From Tessaracoccus sp. MC1865 (lineage in GTDB: Bacteria; Actinomycetota; Actinomycetes; Propionibacteriales; Propionibacteriaceae), in NCBI RefSeq assembly GCF_017815535.1, contig NZ_CP072596.1, positions 558,001 to 622,000 of the forward strand: a stretch of DNA of 64,000 bases, in the 5' to 3' direction. Shown one piece after another: positions 29,135 through 39,072 of the stretch (position 1 is the first letter of the stretch; every line of letters begins with the position of its first letter). The notes below the pieces were generated by a model, which saw only the letters and a program-made list of their open reading frames with translations, did no database searches and had not been told where the DNA came from. The position numbers and the translations under genes were made by a program.

Positions 29135-30367
29135 ATGAGCCCGTCCACCCTCCGCCACCACCCCGGCGCCCGACGGTTGGCGCACCTGTGGGGCGAGGTC
29201 TGGCGGTTCAGCGTGGCCCTGCTCCTGGGGATGGTGATGTTCGGCATCAGGCTCGAAGCGAGCGAGGCACCCAGCCGGCCCGCACTGGACATCACCGGTC
29301 AGGTCACCGTCCTGGCGCAGCCCGTCAGCGAGGTGTGGCTCGCGATCGACCTGCTCACCGGCCTGCTGGTGCTGGGTGCGCTTCTCCTCCGCCGACGGTG
29401 GCCCCTGCCCGTGGCGGTGTTCGCGTCGGCAGCGCTCGCCGTGACGAGCTTCGGGATGCCTGCGGCGGCCGTCTGCCTGGTGTCCATCGCGTCAAGGAGA
29501 CGATGGACGGACCTGGCGGTTACCGGCCCCGTGCTGGCCGCGGGAGTGGCGGTCAACCACATCTTCTGGCCCGCCGCCGGGAGCCTGGCGGACCAGATCA
29601 TGTCCGTCGTCGTGTCGCTGGTCATCTTCGGTGCCGCGTGGGCCTGGGGAGCGTACCGGGGCGCCAGACGGGAGTTGGTCGCCTCCCTCCGGGAACGGGC
29701 CGCCACCCTGGAGCGCGAGCAGACCCTGCGCGAGACCCAGGCGCGCACGGCGGAGCGCGCCCGGATCGCGCAGGAGATGCACGACGTGTTGGCCCACCGG
29801 ATCTCGCTGATCGGGGTGCACGCCAACGTGCTGGCCTTCCGTTCGGACCTCGAGCCTTCGCAGGTGGCCGAACATGCGGGCGTGATCCGTGACAACGCGG
29901 ACCACGCCGTCGCCGAACTGCGCGACGTGCTGGGCGTGCTGCGGGGTGGCGAACTGACGGCCACCGCCCCGCCGCAGCCCACCCTGGACCTGTTGCCGTT
30001 GCTCATCGAGGACGCGCAGCGCGCCGGCACGAGGGTCGCCGCGGTGGGGGCCATGCCGGACTTCGACGGTTTGCCCGCCGCCACGAGCCGCACCGCCTAC
30101 CGGGTCATCCAGGAATGCCTCACCAACGCCCGCAAGCACGCAAACGGCCTGCCCGTCACTCTCCAGGTGGGCGGCACGGAGGGCGTGAGCCTCGATATTG
30201 TGGTGACCAACCCGCTGCCCGCAGCCGGCGCAGTCGCCCAGGTCGACGGCACCGGCATGGGGCTGCTCGGCCTCGCGGAACGCGTGGCGCTGGCGGGCGG
30301 AACATTGGTACACGCATCCGAGGACGGCTTCTTCGTGGTGCGCGCCCACCTGCCATGGAGTGGATGA
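29135..30367 (+). CDS. NarL-type sensor histidine kinase
   Basis: Kinase of 410 aa. About four to five N-terminal membrane spans (FSVALLLGMVMFGI, VWLAIDLLTGLLVLGALLL, LPVAVFASAALAVTSFG, MSVVVSLVIFGAAWAWGAYRG) precede a coiled linker. The HisKA_3 motif ARIAQEMHDVLAHRISLIGVHANVL has H216. The HATPase has YRVIQECLTNARKHA and DGTGMGLLGLAERVALAGG. This is the actinobacterial DesK/NarX-like group. Its stop overlaps the response-regulator start. Confidence 0.92.
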   Translation: MSPSTLRHHPGARRLAHLWGEVWRFSVALLLGMVMFGIRLEASEAPSRPALDITGQVTVLAQPVSEVWLAIDLLTGLLVLGALLLRRRWPLPVAVFASAALAVTSFGMPAAAVCLVSIASRRRWTDLAVTGPVLAAGVAVNHIFWPAAGSLADQIMSVVVSLVIFGAAWAWGAYRGARRELVASLRERAATLEREQTLRETQARTAERARIAQEMHDVLAHRISLIGVHANVLAFRSDLEPSQVAEHAGVIRDNADHAVAELRDVLGVLRGGELTATAPPQPTLDLLPLLIEDAQRAGTRVAAVGAMPDFDGLPAATSRTAYRVIQECLTNARKHANGLPVTLQVGGTEGVSLDIVVTNPLPAAGAVAQVDGTGMGLLGLAERVALAGGTLVHASEDGFFVVRAHLPWSG

Positions 30368-31032
30368 TGGAACCGGTTAAGGTACTGCTGGTCGACGACG
30401 AGCCGCTGGTGCGGGCGGGGCTCAAAGCGATCCTGGGCGGCGCGGAAGAGGTGCTCGTCGTCGGGGAGGCCGCGGACGGCCGGGAGGCGCTGCGCCGGGT
30501 GGCCGAGCTGGCTCCCCAGGTGGTGTTGATGGACATCCGGATGCCGGTGCTGGACGGTGTCGCCGCCACGGCCCAGATCAGGTCCGCGCGGGGTGACAGC
30601 GAGGGTCCGCACGTCGTGGTGCTCACCACCTTCGACGGCGACGACTCGGTCGCGCAGGCGCTGAGGGCCGGTGCCAGCGGATACCTCCTGAAGACGACCC
30701 CGCCGGACCGCCTCGTCGCCGGCATCCTCGAAGCGGCGGCCGGCCAGCCGGTGTTGTCGCCGTCGGTCACGGCGCGGCTGATGCACGCGGTGGCCACCGG
30801 CGGGGGAGGGCAGCGGGATGGGGCTCGCGCCCAGCTGGAACTCCTCACGGAGCGGGAGCTCGAAGTGGCCCGCGCGGTGGCGCGAGGCGACTCGAACACC
30901 GTCATCGCGCAGTCGCTGTACCTGAGCCTGGCCACCATCAAGGCGCATGTGTCGCGCGCGCTGCTGAAGCTGGGCCTGGAGAATCGGGTGCAGCTCGCCC
31001 TGCTGGTGCGCGACGCGCAGCTGGACCTCTGA
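30367..31032 (+). CDS. NarL/LuxR-family response regulator
   Basis: Regulator of 221 aa. Receiver with D10/D11, phospho-acceptor D56 (VVLMDIRMP) and Lys in YLLKTTPP. C-terminal LuxR-type helix-turn-helix: LTERELEVARAVARGDSNTVIAQSLYLSLATIKAHVSRALLKLGLENRVQLALLVRDA. Start at ATG 30367 (ATG 30364 is equally possible), overlapping the kinase stop. It probably controls the divergent ABC exporter. Confidence 0.93.
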   Translation: MEPVKVLLVDDEPLVRAGLKAILGGAEEVLVVGEAADGREALRRVAELAPQVVLMDIRMPVLDGVAATAQIRSARGDSEGPHVVVLTTFDGDDSVAQALRAGASGYLLKTTPPDRLVAGILEAAAGQPVLSPSVTARLMHAVATGGGGQRDGARAQLELLTERELEVARAVARGDSNTVIAQSLYLSLATIKAHVSRALLKLGLENRVQLALLVRDAQLDL

Positions 31033-31070
31033 GTCTGCGGACACGCGTAGCGGTCAACCCGGCGTCCTGT

Positions 31071-31802
31071 ATGGTTGAAAATGTGAGTATCGACGTTCAG
31101 ATCTGGTCCGACATCGCCTGCCCGTGGTGCTACATCGGCAAGCGCCGCTTCGAGAAGGCCCTTGCGGAGTTCCCGCAGCAGGACCAGGTCAACGTGACCT
31201 GGCGCTCCTACCAACTGGATCCCAGCCTGCCCGAGCACGACCACCGCTCCGAGGTCGACTACCTCGTCGAGATGAAGGGCATCGCACGTCCCCAGGTGGA
31301 GCAGATGCTTCAGCACGTCAAGGGCAACGCCGCGGGGGAGGGCCTCGAGTACGACTTCGACGGCCTCGTCGTGGCCAACTCGCGCAAGGCGCACCGCCTG
31401 CTGCAGGCCGCCAAGGCCGCGGACCGGGCCGACGGCGACCACCGCACCGACACCCTCAAGGAAGCCCTCCTGGCGGCGCACTTCATCGACGGCGAGGACA
31501 TCAGCGACGTCGAGGTGCTGACGCGGCTCGGGGCCGAAGCCGGACTGGACCAGTCGGAGGCCCGCGCCGCCGTCGACTCCGCCGAGCTGGACCGCGCCGT
31601 CGAGGACGACATCATGGCGGCGCGTCAGATCGGGGTGCAGGGCGTGCCGTTCTTCGTCTTCGAGAACAAGTACGGCGTCTCCGGTGCGCAGCCGGCAGAG
31701 GTGTTCGCCCAGGTGCTGCAGACCGTGGCGTCGGAACAGACCCCCAGCCTCATCACCATCGAAGGCGAGGCGGGCGACGCCTGCGGCCCCGACGGCTGCT
31801 GA
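31071..31802 (+). CDS. DsbA-family (FrnE-like) oxidoreductase
   Basis: Thioredoxin-fold protein of 243 aa. The N-terminal motif IWSDIACPWCYIGKRRFEKAL holds the CPWC redox pair (C17/C20 from this start). A helical insertion follows, then GVQGVPFFVFENKYGVSGAQPAEVFAQVL with the cis-Pro typical of DSBA domains. No signal peptide is present, so it is a cytosolic FrnE-type member. The start is ambiguous: the ATG at 31071 overlaps a TATGGT -10-like hexamer, and GTG at 31083 would fit a leaderless start. Confidence 0.88.
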   Translation: MVENVSIDVQIWSDIACPWCYIGKRRFEKALAEFPQQDQVNVTWRSYQLDPSLPEHDHRSEVDYLVEMKGIARPQVEQMLQHVKGNAAGEGLEYDFDGLVVANSRKAHRLLQAAKAADRADGDHRTDTLKEALLAAHFIDGEDISDVEVLTRLGAEAGLDQSEARAAVDSAELDRAVEDDIMAARQIGVQGVPFFVFENKYGVSGAQPAEVFAQVLQTVASEQTPSLITIEGEAGDACGPDGC

Positions 31803-31852
31803 CGGACGGCCGACACCCCGCCGGGTTCGGGCCGCGTGGAACACTGGGGTCC

Positions 31853-32473
31853 ATGACCACGCCTGAAGACCGCCAACGGCGACTCTGGGACACCACGGCC
31901 GCGCGCTACGACCAGATGGTCGCGCCGCTGGAGGGTCGTTTCATGGCCGCCAGCCGCCGCTGGGTGGGCGAGCGTGCCGTGGGTGAGACCCTCGAGGTCG
32001 CCATCGGCACCGGGCTCAACCTCCCGCACTACCCCGACGACATCACCATCACCGGCCTCGACATCAGCGCCTCCATGCTCGACGAGGCCCGCGCCCGTGC
32101 AGCGCGAACCGGCCGCGAAGTCACGCTCGTGGAGGGCGACGCCCAGGACCTCCCGTTCGCCGACGGCACCTTCGACACCGTCGTGTCCACGTTCGCCATG
32201 TGCGGGGTGGGCGACGACGACCGTGCCCTCGCGGAGTTGGTCCGGGTGGTCCGCCCCAACGGCCGGATCCTGCTTGCAGACCACATCGTGTCGACCAACC
32301 CCGTTCTGCACGCCCTCCAGTGGGCGCTGGAGGCCGTGACCAAACGCACCAACGGCGAATACTGGACGCGGCGGCCGCTGCCGAAGCTGGAGCGCATGAG
32401 CGGGGTCCAGATCGTCGACAGCGGTCGCAGCCACGCGGGCATCATCGAGCACCTGCACGCCCGCAGGTCCTGA
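31853..32473 (+). CDS. Class I SAM-dependent methyltransferase
   Basis: Methyltransferase of 206 aa with UbiE/Methyltransf_11 motifs: motif I LEVAIGTGLNLPHY, acidic loop ITGLDISASML, then GDAQDLPFADGTFDTVVSTFAMCGV and LAELVRVVRPNGRILLADHI. It resembles the phosphatidylethanolamine N-methyltransferase/menaquinone-like group; the substrate is unknown. It follows the FrnE-like gene by 50 nt and is closed by a terminator. Confidence 0.87.
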   Translation: MTTPEDRQRRLWDTTAARYDQMVAPLEGRFMAASRRWVGERAVGETLEVAIGTGLNLPHYPDDITITGLDISASMLDEARARAARTGREVTLVEGDAQDLPFADGTFDTVVSTFAMCGVGDDDRALAELVRVVRPNGRILLADHIVSTNPVLHALQWALEAVTKRTNGEYWTRRPLPKLERMSGVQIVDSGRSHAGIIEHLHARRS

Positions 32474-32496
32474 CGAGCGGCGTCGGGCGCCAGCCG

Positions 32497-32532
32497 CGAC
32501 GGGCCCCGGGCGGGAAGCTCGGGGGCCCGTCG
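32497..32532. terminator. Terminator between methyltransferase and convergent secreted-protein gene
   Basis: An 11-bp stem (CGACGGGCCCC 32497-32507 with GGGGCCCGTCG 32522-32532) with a 14-nt loop, placed between two convergent stop codons. Confidence 0.8.
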
Positions 32533-32547
32533 TGGGTGCTGCGAGGA

Positions 32548-33426
32548 TCAGGGAAGCTTGGCGTCCAACGCGGCCGTGACCTCGTGGAGTTCAGCCTTGA
32601 TGGCGCTCTCGGCGATCACCAGGACGACGCCGTACTTCGGCGTGGTCAGCACGCAGGCCTCCATCGTGAAGGCCTCGCCACTCTCCTCATCGACATCAGA
32701 GATGGTGCCGCACGTGGCGGTGCCGACCTTCTCGAGGTTGGTCATGTCGCCGATGAAGTAGGACTCGCCGCCCTCAACTTCTCCGACAGCCACGGCCATC
32801 ACCAGCGCGTAGCGCGTGCCCGAGTCCTTGTCGTAGAAGATCATGCCGTCGACCGCCGTCTTCTCCCAGCCGGCGATCGCGGGCGCATCGCTCGCCGAGA
32901 TCGGGATCTCCTGGGGGTCGGTGGGCGCCGGGGCGGTGGTGCTGAAGCGGACCATCGAGTTGAAGACCCACTGCGTCTGCCACTGGAAGCCGCTCACGGT
33001 CTTGGCGATCACGTCAGCCTGGATGTAGGAGCGGCACCCGCCCTGGCCGGTGGTGGCCGTGTTGCATTCGGTGCGCCAGTTGCGGCCGCCGCTGACGAAC
33101 CCGTTCATGTTGTGCGTGGCGAGAGGGTTGCCCTTCCACGTCGCCACCGGTGCAGGCAGGTAGGTCAGGTTGTTGAACACCCAGCCGTTCTTCTGCACGA
33201 ACTTGGCGCCGTCCCAGGACACGACGGTGGCCATGATCTCGGTGCGACAGCGCTGGGTGACGGAGTAGGGCTCGCAGCCGGTGCGCCACTGGCGGCCGTT
33301 GACTTCATGCACACCGGGGGTGGAGTAGACGTCGACGACGGGCTCAGCCGAAGCGTTCGGGGCCAGCACGACGGCGCCGGTCACGGCGACGAGCGCCGCG
33401 AGGGCCACCCGGACGGTCTTGAACAT
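32548..33426 (-). CDS. Secreted protein with tandem Cys/Trp repeat module
   Basis: Exported protein of 292 aa. The signal peptide MFKTVRVALAALVAVTGAVVLAPNASA ends about residue 27. Residues 36-161 form a module of two related repeats. Repeat 1 has GRQWRTGC (C51), RC60RTEIMATVV and [10 protein letters not shown]. Repeat 2 has GRNWRTEC (C121), GC131RSYIQADV and QWVFNSMVRF. The same module ends the amylase-pullulanase at 44851-51168. The C-terminal domain (170-292) is beta-rich with two cysteines (TATCGTI, MEACVL) and is not recognised. The module may bind cell wall or glycan; this is inference. Confidence 0.8.
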   Translation of the reverse strand: MFKTVRVALAALVAVTGAVVLAPNASAEPVVDVYSTPGVHEVNGRQWRTGCEPYSVTQRCRTEIMATVVSWDGAKFVQKNGWVFNNLTYLPAPVATWKGNPLATHNMNGFVSGGRNWRTECNTATTGQGGCRSYIQADVIAKTVSGFQWQTQWVFNSMVRFSTTAPAPTDPQEIPISASDAPAIAGWEKTAVDGMIFYDKDSGTRYALVMAVAVGEVEGGESYFIGDMTNLEKVGTATCGTISDVDEESGEAFTMEACVLTTPKYGVVLVIAESAIKAELHEVTAALDAKLP

Positions 33427-33617
33427 AGTTGGGTCCTCCCAAGATCGTTACCCCGACGCCGGGGTGTGCGCCGAACGATACCGCCGGGCAGCAGGCTCCG
33501 CGCCTCGGGGCTGGGCAATGAACCGAGCAACAGAGCCCCGATCCGATCAATGCCGACGAACCATCGCCAACGGGATACAGGAAAAGGTACATTCTTGTTT
33601 TTCGGTTGGGGGACGAC

Positions 33618-34745
33618 ATGGGATTCCTGGACAAGATCGGCGACCTGTGGCAGCGCGAGTCACGAACCGTCGTGCACGGATGGGTCGCGCAGGATGACAG
33701 CACCTACGGATCCGAGGACGAAGGGCGCTTCTACCTATCGGTCAGCTGCGCAGACCTGGGCCTCCGGTTCGACCGCCAGCGACTTGGTCAGCGCCGCCCC
33801 GTACTGCAGTCGGTGGTGACCTGGCCAAGCCAGGACGAACGCATCCCCGTGTCCGCCACCCTCGGGCCATCCAGCTTCACCTCCCTCAACAACGGCGACT
33901 TCGCGCACCTCATTCATGAGAACGTGGCGCTCACGGGGGACCTCCCGATGAACTCCGACGCGATCAGTATCGTCGTCGGTCTGATGGCAGCCCCGGGGGA
34001 AGGCCTGCTCGACCTTGCCACCGAATTTCTCGGCGACCTGGCGTCCCTGACGCAGGTCCCTCAACTCACGGCTGCTGCGCCGATCGCCACCAAGATCGCG
34101 AACGGTGTTGACAAGCTTCTCGGCACCGATGAGACGGTCGGGCTCATTGCGCTGCAGATGTCTATCCAGGCCGACGCGCTGCGTGCAGGCTACGTGGTGG
34201 TGACGGACTGGGCGACAGAGGAAGGCTCGCTCGACCGTCTCGCGATCGATGGTTCACGGCTCATGATGCAAGATGGCGATGACTGGGTTCCGGCCCGGGG
34301 CTTCAACTATCTGGTGCTCGACGTGCAGGTGACACCGTCGCGACCCAAGCGCTGGCGCGAGCTGACCGCGATTGCCGGCCTCGCTGAAAGGGCGCTCTCC
34401 CAACTGGCGAAGGCCACCTCACCCGAGGATGTTGAGGCTGCCGGCAACGCAATCCAAGTGGCCATGAGCACCGTCCTCTTCGAACCGAACCTCACCGTCA
34501 CCGATCGCGACGCCGCCGCAGATCAGATCCAGGACATGTGGGACAAGGCGGTCACCCGTCGTAATGCGGTGCTGTCAAAGGACGCGACGACGCAGCCTGA
34601 CCGCGGAGCGGCCGAGGAGACGGAGCACGACTCCGTGGAGCGGGTCACGGGGAAGCAGTTCGATCGCGTCCGGCTGTCCGGCATGGTTTCGGCTGGTGAC
34701 CGCGTCACCTCCAGGCTGAAGATGCTGCGTACCGAGGCGCGATAG
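33618..34745 (+). CDS. Orphan protein of unknown function
   Basis: Protein of 375 aa without signal peptide or clear membrane span, except a mildly hydrophobic helix (AISIVVGLMAAPGEGLLDLATEFLGDLASL). The N-terminal half holds HGWVAQDDSTYGSEDEGRFYLSVSCADLGLRF. The C-terminal half is helical and charged (ITAIAGLAERALSQLAK-like, then DAAADQIQDMWDKAV). Base composition is visibly less GC-rich than its neighbours, and the 40 nt upstream is AT-rich, which hints at recent transfer. ATG 33618 with GGGGGA upstream. I do not recognise a family. Confidence 0.75.
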   Translation: MGFLDKIGDLWQRESRTVVHGWVAQDDSTYGSEDEGRFYLSVSCADLGLRFDRQRLGQRRPVLQSVVTWPSQDERIPVSATLGPSSFTSLNNGDFAHLIHENVALTGDLPMNSDAISIVVGLMAAPGEGLLDLATEFLGDLASLTQVPQLTAAAPIATKIANGVDKLLGTDETVGLIALQMSIQADALRAGYVVVTDWATEEGSLDRLAIDGSRLMMQDGDDWVPARGFNYLVLDVQVTPSRPKRWRELTAIAGLAERALSQLAKATSPEDVEAAGNAIQVAMSTVLFEPNLTVTDRDAAADQIQDMWDKAVTRRNAVLSKDATTQPDRGAAEETEHDSVERVTGKQFDRVRLSGMVSAGDRVTSRLKMLRTEAR

Positions 34746-34782
34746 GTCGTCGCTGGGAGCGGAAGCCTGAACAGCGGCGCCG

Positions 34783-36159
34783 CTACGTCTGCTTCTTCTT
34801 GGCAGCCTTCGCCCGCAGGGCGTTGATGTCGAACGTGGCGGCCAACTCCAGGTCTGGAGCGTTCGCGCTGTCCTCCCACGGATCGTACGGCTTCTCCTCA
34901 TTCTCGTCGACGAAGCCGTGGGACGGGTCGTACTTGTTGGCCAGTTCACCGCCCACCATCTGAAGGTCACCGAGCTGCTCGTCGGGCAGGGTGGTGAGGA
35001 TCTCGTGGATGTAGCCGGAAGCTGCGTCCGCCGTCGGCACCTCGCGGTTCTCCCGCTGCGACTGGTACCAGCGGTAGTCGAGCACCTCGTGGAAGAACTG
35101 GGCGGCGTCGCGCTTGCTCCGGAGATCTGCAGGGATCCGGTTGATGGCCGGCTCGAACACCTCGACGAGCCACTTGTGCGCGGCCACGGACTCGGCCATG
35201 TTCGGGGCCTTCTTGGCGCGGAAGGTGTCCATGTCGTTGAGGAGCCGGCGCGCCTGGTGCTCCTCGGCGTCGAGGCCGGTGAGGCGCATCAGCCGACGGG
35301 TGTGGTGGCCCGCCTCCACCACCTTCGGCCGCATCCGGATGGTGCCGCCGTCCGCGGAGGCGTCGACGTCGATCTCCGCCACATCGAACCCCAGGGCGTT
35401 CAGGCGGCGGACGCGCCCCTCGAGGCGGTACAGCTCGGACTCGTCGAACTCCTCGACGCCCGTCAGCTCCGCCCAGAGCTGGTGGTAGCGGTCCTCGATG
35501 GTCTTCACGAGCCACTCCGGGTCCAGCGAGGGGTCGAGGATGCCGCCCGCTTCCAGGTCGAGGAACTCGCCGAAGAGGTTGGTGCGCGCGATCTGCAGGT
35601 CGTGGGCGCGCTGGCCGTCCGTGAGCTGGTCGTGCAGCTCGCCCGTCTCGGCGTCCACCAGGTAGGCGGCGAACTCGCCCGCGTCGCGCCGGAAGAGGAT
35701 GTTCGACAGCGACACGTCGCCCCAGTAGAAGCCGGTGAGGTGCAGGCGGGCGAACAGGACCACCATCGCATCGAGCAGCCGGTTGACGGTCTCGTGCTTG
35801 ACGCCGTGGTAGAAGAGCGAACGGTACGGCAGGGAGAACGGGAGGTGGCGCGTCAGGAGGATGGGGTCCAGAGGGTCGCCGTTGGGGTCCACCCGGCCGA
35901 GGACCACGCCCACCGGGTCCACCGACGGCACCTTCAGCCGCTTCAGCTCGGTGAGCAGGCGGTACTCCTGCACCGCCACCTCTTCGAGGATCTCCTTCGC
36001 GGCGAAGATCTCGTCGCCCACCTGGAGGAACCGCACCACGTGCCGGGAGATACCGCGCGGCAGCGCGACGAGGTGTTGGGCCGGCCAATCGGTCAGCGGC
36101 ACCTGCCACGGGAGCCGCAGCAGGTCGGCGTCGGGCCTGGCAGCGAGGAATCTGGGCAC
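34783..36159 (-). CDS. DUF4032 kinase-like protein
   Basis: Protein of 458 aa. The N-terminal part resembles lipopolysaccharide/aminoglycoside kinases: VGDEIFAAKEILEEVAVQEYRLL (Lys of the ATP site), LFARLHLTGFYWGDVSLSNILF (catalytic-loop GDxxxxNIL with D) and AAYLVDAETGEL (metal-binding DFG-like DAE). A conserved DUF4032 region follows, ending in SGYIHEILTTLPDEQLGDLQMVG, then an acidic tail and KKKQT. It is common in actinobacteria; substrate unknown. No signal peptide. Confidence 0.85.
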   Translation of the reverse strand: MPRFLAARPDADLLRLPWQVPLTDWPAQHLVALPRGISRHVVRFLQVGDEIFAAKEILEEVAVQEYRLLTELKRLKVPSVDPVGVVLGRVDPNGDPLDPILLTRHLPFSLPYRSLFYHGVKHETVNRLLDAMVVLFARLHLTGFYWGDVSLSNILFRRDAGEFAAYLVDAETGELHDQLTDGQRAHDLQIARTNLFGEFLDLEAGGILDPSLDPEWLVKTIEDRYHQLWAELTGVEEFDESELYRLEGRVRRLNALGFDVAEIDVDASADGGTIRMRPKVVEAGHHTRRLMRLTGLDAEEHQARRLLNDMDTFRAKKAPNMAESVAAHKWLVEVFEPAINRIPADLRSKRDAAQFFHEVLDYRWYQSQRENREVPTADAASGYIHEILTTLPDEQLGDLQMVGGELANKYDPSHGFVDENEEKPYDPWEDSANAPDLELAATFDINALRAKAAKKKQT

Positions 36160-36230
36160 ACGCCCAGCCTACTGGGTCGGTCCCTCGATGCAGTTCGCCT
36201 GATCCTCGCGGGACCTCCGACGTGGAGGGT

Positions 36231-36617
36231 CTACGCCAGGGTTGCGAGCAACGCGGCCGCGTACGCGTTCTCGGCGTCCGGGTCGCGGTGGGTGCTGCCA
36301 TCGGCCAACTCGACGACGAAATCACGGCCCTCCCTGCGCAGGGTGACGAACGTGTCGTCCAGCGCCATCCGCAACTGGTTCTCGTCCGGCAGCCACACCG
36401 TCGCCGACTGGGGCACCGAATCCAGGGCCCACTCGGTGGTGCCGTTGAACGCGAACAGAGTGCCGGTCTCCAGGGGGCGGGCCTCGATGACCATGTCCGC
36501 CAGGTAGAAGACGTCGTCGATCATCTCCGTGCGCGTCACGGCGAACCGGTCCCCGGGGCTGGGCACCCAGGCCAGCCCCGCGTCGCGGAGGGCCAGCGCC
36601 AGCGTGAGGCTGATCAT
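36231..36617 (-). CDS. Conserved actinobacterial protein of unknown function
   Basis: Protein of 128 aa: MISLTLALALRDAGLAWVPSPGDRFAVTRTEMIDDVFYLADMVIE, then FAFNGTTEWALDSVPQSATVWLPDENQLRMALDDTF. The GTTEWALDSV and WLPxExQLR strings are typical of a small actinobacterial family sometimes labelled CpaE-like in databases, without experimental support that I know of. Its ATG overlaps the metB stop (ATGA), so it is coupled to metB. Confidence 0.78.
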   Translation of the reverse strand: MISLTLALALRDAGLAWVPSPGDRFAVTRTEMIDDVFYLADMVIEARPLETGTLFAFNGTTEWALDSVPQSATVWLPDENQLRMALDDTFVTLRREGRDFVVELADGSTHRDPDAENAYAAALLATLA

Positions 36618-37771
36618 GTCGCCCTGTCGAGCGCGCGGGTGGCGACGGCCACCAGGTCGTCGCGGCCCTCCACGCCCACGCTGATCCGCAGCAGCCCGTC
36701 GGAGATGCCGGCCGTTGCCCTCGCCTCGTCGGTCATGCCGGCGTGGGTCATGGATGCGGGGTGGCAGATGAGGGATTCCACGCCGCCGAGCGACTCCGCC
36801 AGGTGGAAGATCTCCAGCCCGTCGAGGAACCGTTCGACGGCGGCCCGGCCGCCCGCCAGCTCGACGCTGATGAGCGAACCGAAGCCGGACTGCTGCGCCT
36901 TGGCCACCGCGTGGCCCGGGTGCGCCGGCAGGCCGGGCCAGTAGAGGGTGCCGACGGCCGGGTGGTCCTGGATGGCGTCGACGAGGGCCGCTGCGTTCTC
37001 GCCGTGGATCCGGAGGCGGGCGTCGAGGGTGCGGAGCCCGCGGAGGGTGAGGAAGGCGTCGAATGCGCTGGAGGTGAGGCCCAGCGCGTTGGCCCACTGG
37101 CGCAGCTTCTCGTGGTGCTCCGGGGTGGCCGCGACGACGGCGCCGCCCACCACGTCGGAATGGCCGTTGATGAACTTGGTGGTGGAGTGCAGCACCAGAT
37201 CCGCGCCGTGCTCGAGCGGGCGCTGCAGGAGGGGGGAGAGGAACGTGTTGTCCACGGCCACCAGGGCGCCGGCGGCGTGCGCGAGGTCCGCGGTGCGGCG
37301 GATGTCGGTGATGCGCAGCAGCGGGTTGGACGGGGTCTCGATCCAGACCATGGCCACACCGCCGTCGAGCGCGGCGGCGAACGCGTCGTCGTCGTTGAAG
37401 TCGACGAAGGTCACGTCCAGCCGGCCCTGCGAGGCGAGGAAGGTGAACAGGCGCCAGGTGCCGCCGTACGCGTCATGCTGGACGACGACCCTGCCCCCCG
37501 TCGGTACGAACGCCTCGGCGATCAACGTGACGCCGGCCAGCCCGGTGGCCACCGTCGTGGCACCTGCGCCGCCCTCGAGCGTGTTGATGGCGTCGTTGAG
37601 CAGGTCCCTGGTGGGGTTGCCGGAGCGGGAGTAGTCGTATTCGCGGGCCCGGCCCAACTCCTCGAACGCGTAGTTCGACGACAGGTAGAGCGGTGGGACG
37701 ACGGCGCCGTAGGTGGGGTCGACGCCCAGGCCGGTGCGCACCGCCTCGGTCCAGCGGGAGAAGTTGGTCAT
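36614..37771 (-). CDS. metB: Cystathionine gamma-synthase (trans-sulfuration PLP enzyme)
   Basis: PLP enzyme of 385 aa of the Cys/Met metabolism family. YDYSRSGNPTRDLLNDAINTLEGG (phosphate cup), HDAYGGTWRLF, VWIETPSNPLLRITDI, VAVDNTFLSPLLQRPLEHGADLVLHSTTKFINGHSDVVGG (Schiff-base Lys in STTKF) and HLAESLGGVESLICHPASMTHAGM are intact. MetB (O-succinyl- or O-acetylhomoserine substrate) fits best; a cystathionine lyase cannot be excluded by reading. ATG 37771 follows GAGTGGA. It is followed by the coupled 128-aa gene. Confidence 0.9.
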   Translation of the reverse strand: MTNFSRWTEAVRTGLGVDPTYGAVVPPLYLSSNYAFEELGRAREYDYSRSGNPTRDLLNDAINTLEGGAGATTVATGLAGVTLIAEAFVPTGGRVVVQHDAYGGTWRLFTFLASQGRLDVTFVDFNDDDAFAAALDGGVAMVWIETPSNPLLRITDIRRTADLAHAAGALVAVDNTFLSPLLQRPLEHGADLVLHSTTKFINGHSDVVGGAVVAATPEHHEKLRQWANALGLTSSAFDAFLTLRGLRTLDARLRIHGENAAALVDAIQDHPAVGTLYWPGLPAHPGHAVAKAQQSGFGSLISVELAGGRAAVERFLDGLEIFHLAESLGGVESLICHPASMTHAGMTDEARATAGISDGLLRISVGVEGRDDLVAVATRALDRAT

Positions 37772-37878
37772 TCCACTCGGCCTTTCTGCAAACTGTCCCC
37801 CAAGATATCCCGACGGGGCTGCTGCGCTGCTCGCTGCCCGCGGTAGTTCGCTGTCAGGTGAGGATCCCAGGAACGGGA

Positions 37879-37905
37879 AAGGGCCCCGGCGACGCCGGGG
37901 CCCTT
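37879..37905 (-). terminator. Terminator of the UgpC/MsiK-type ATPase gene
   Basis: Perfect 12-bp stem (37879-37890 with 37894-37905) and GAC loop, 18 nt after the ATPase stop codon on the minus strand. Confidence 0.92.
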
Positions 37906-37923
37906 CCACGAATGATCGAGCGA

Positions 37924-39015
<1,092 letters not shown>

Positions 39016-39072
39016 GCCACTTGTCCTTTCCACGGGCAGGTACGTGCCCGACGATCCGTTGTGGATTGGAAC

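Noticed and set aside
37772..37878. Possible SAM riboswitch before metB
   Set aside because: No S-box-like helices or conserved AAGA/GAGGGA segments were seen in the 107 nt upstream.
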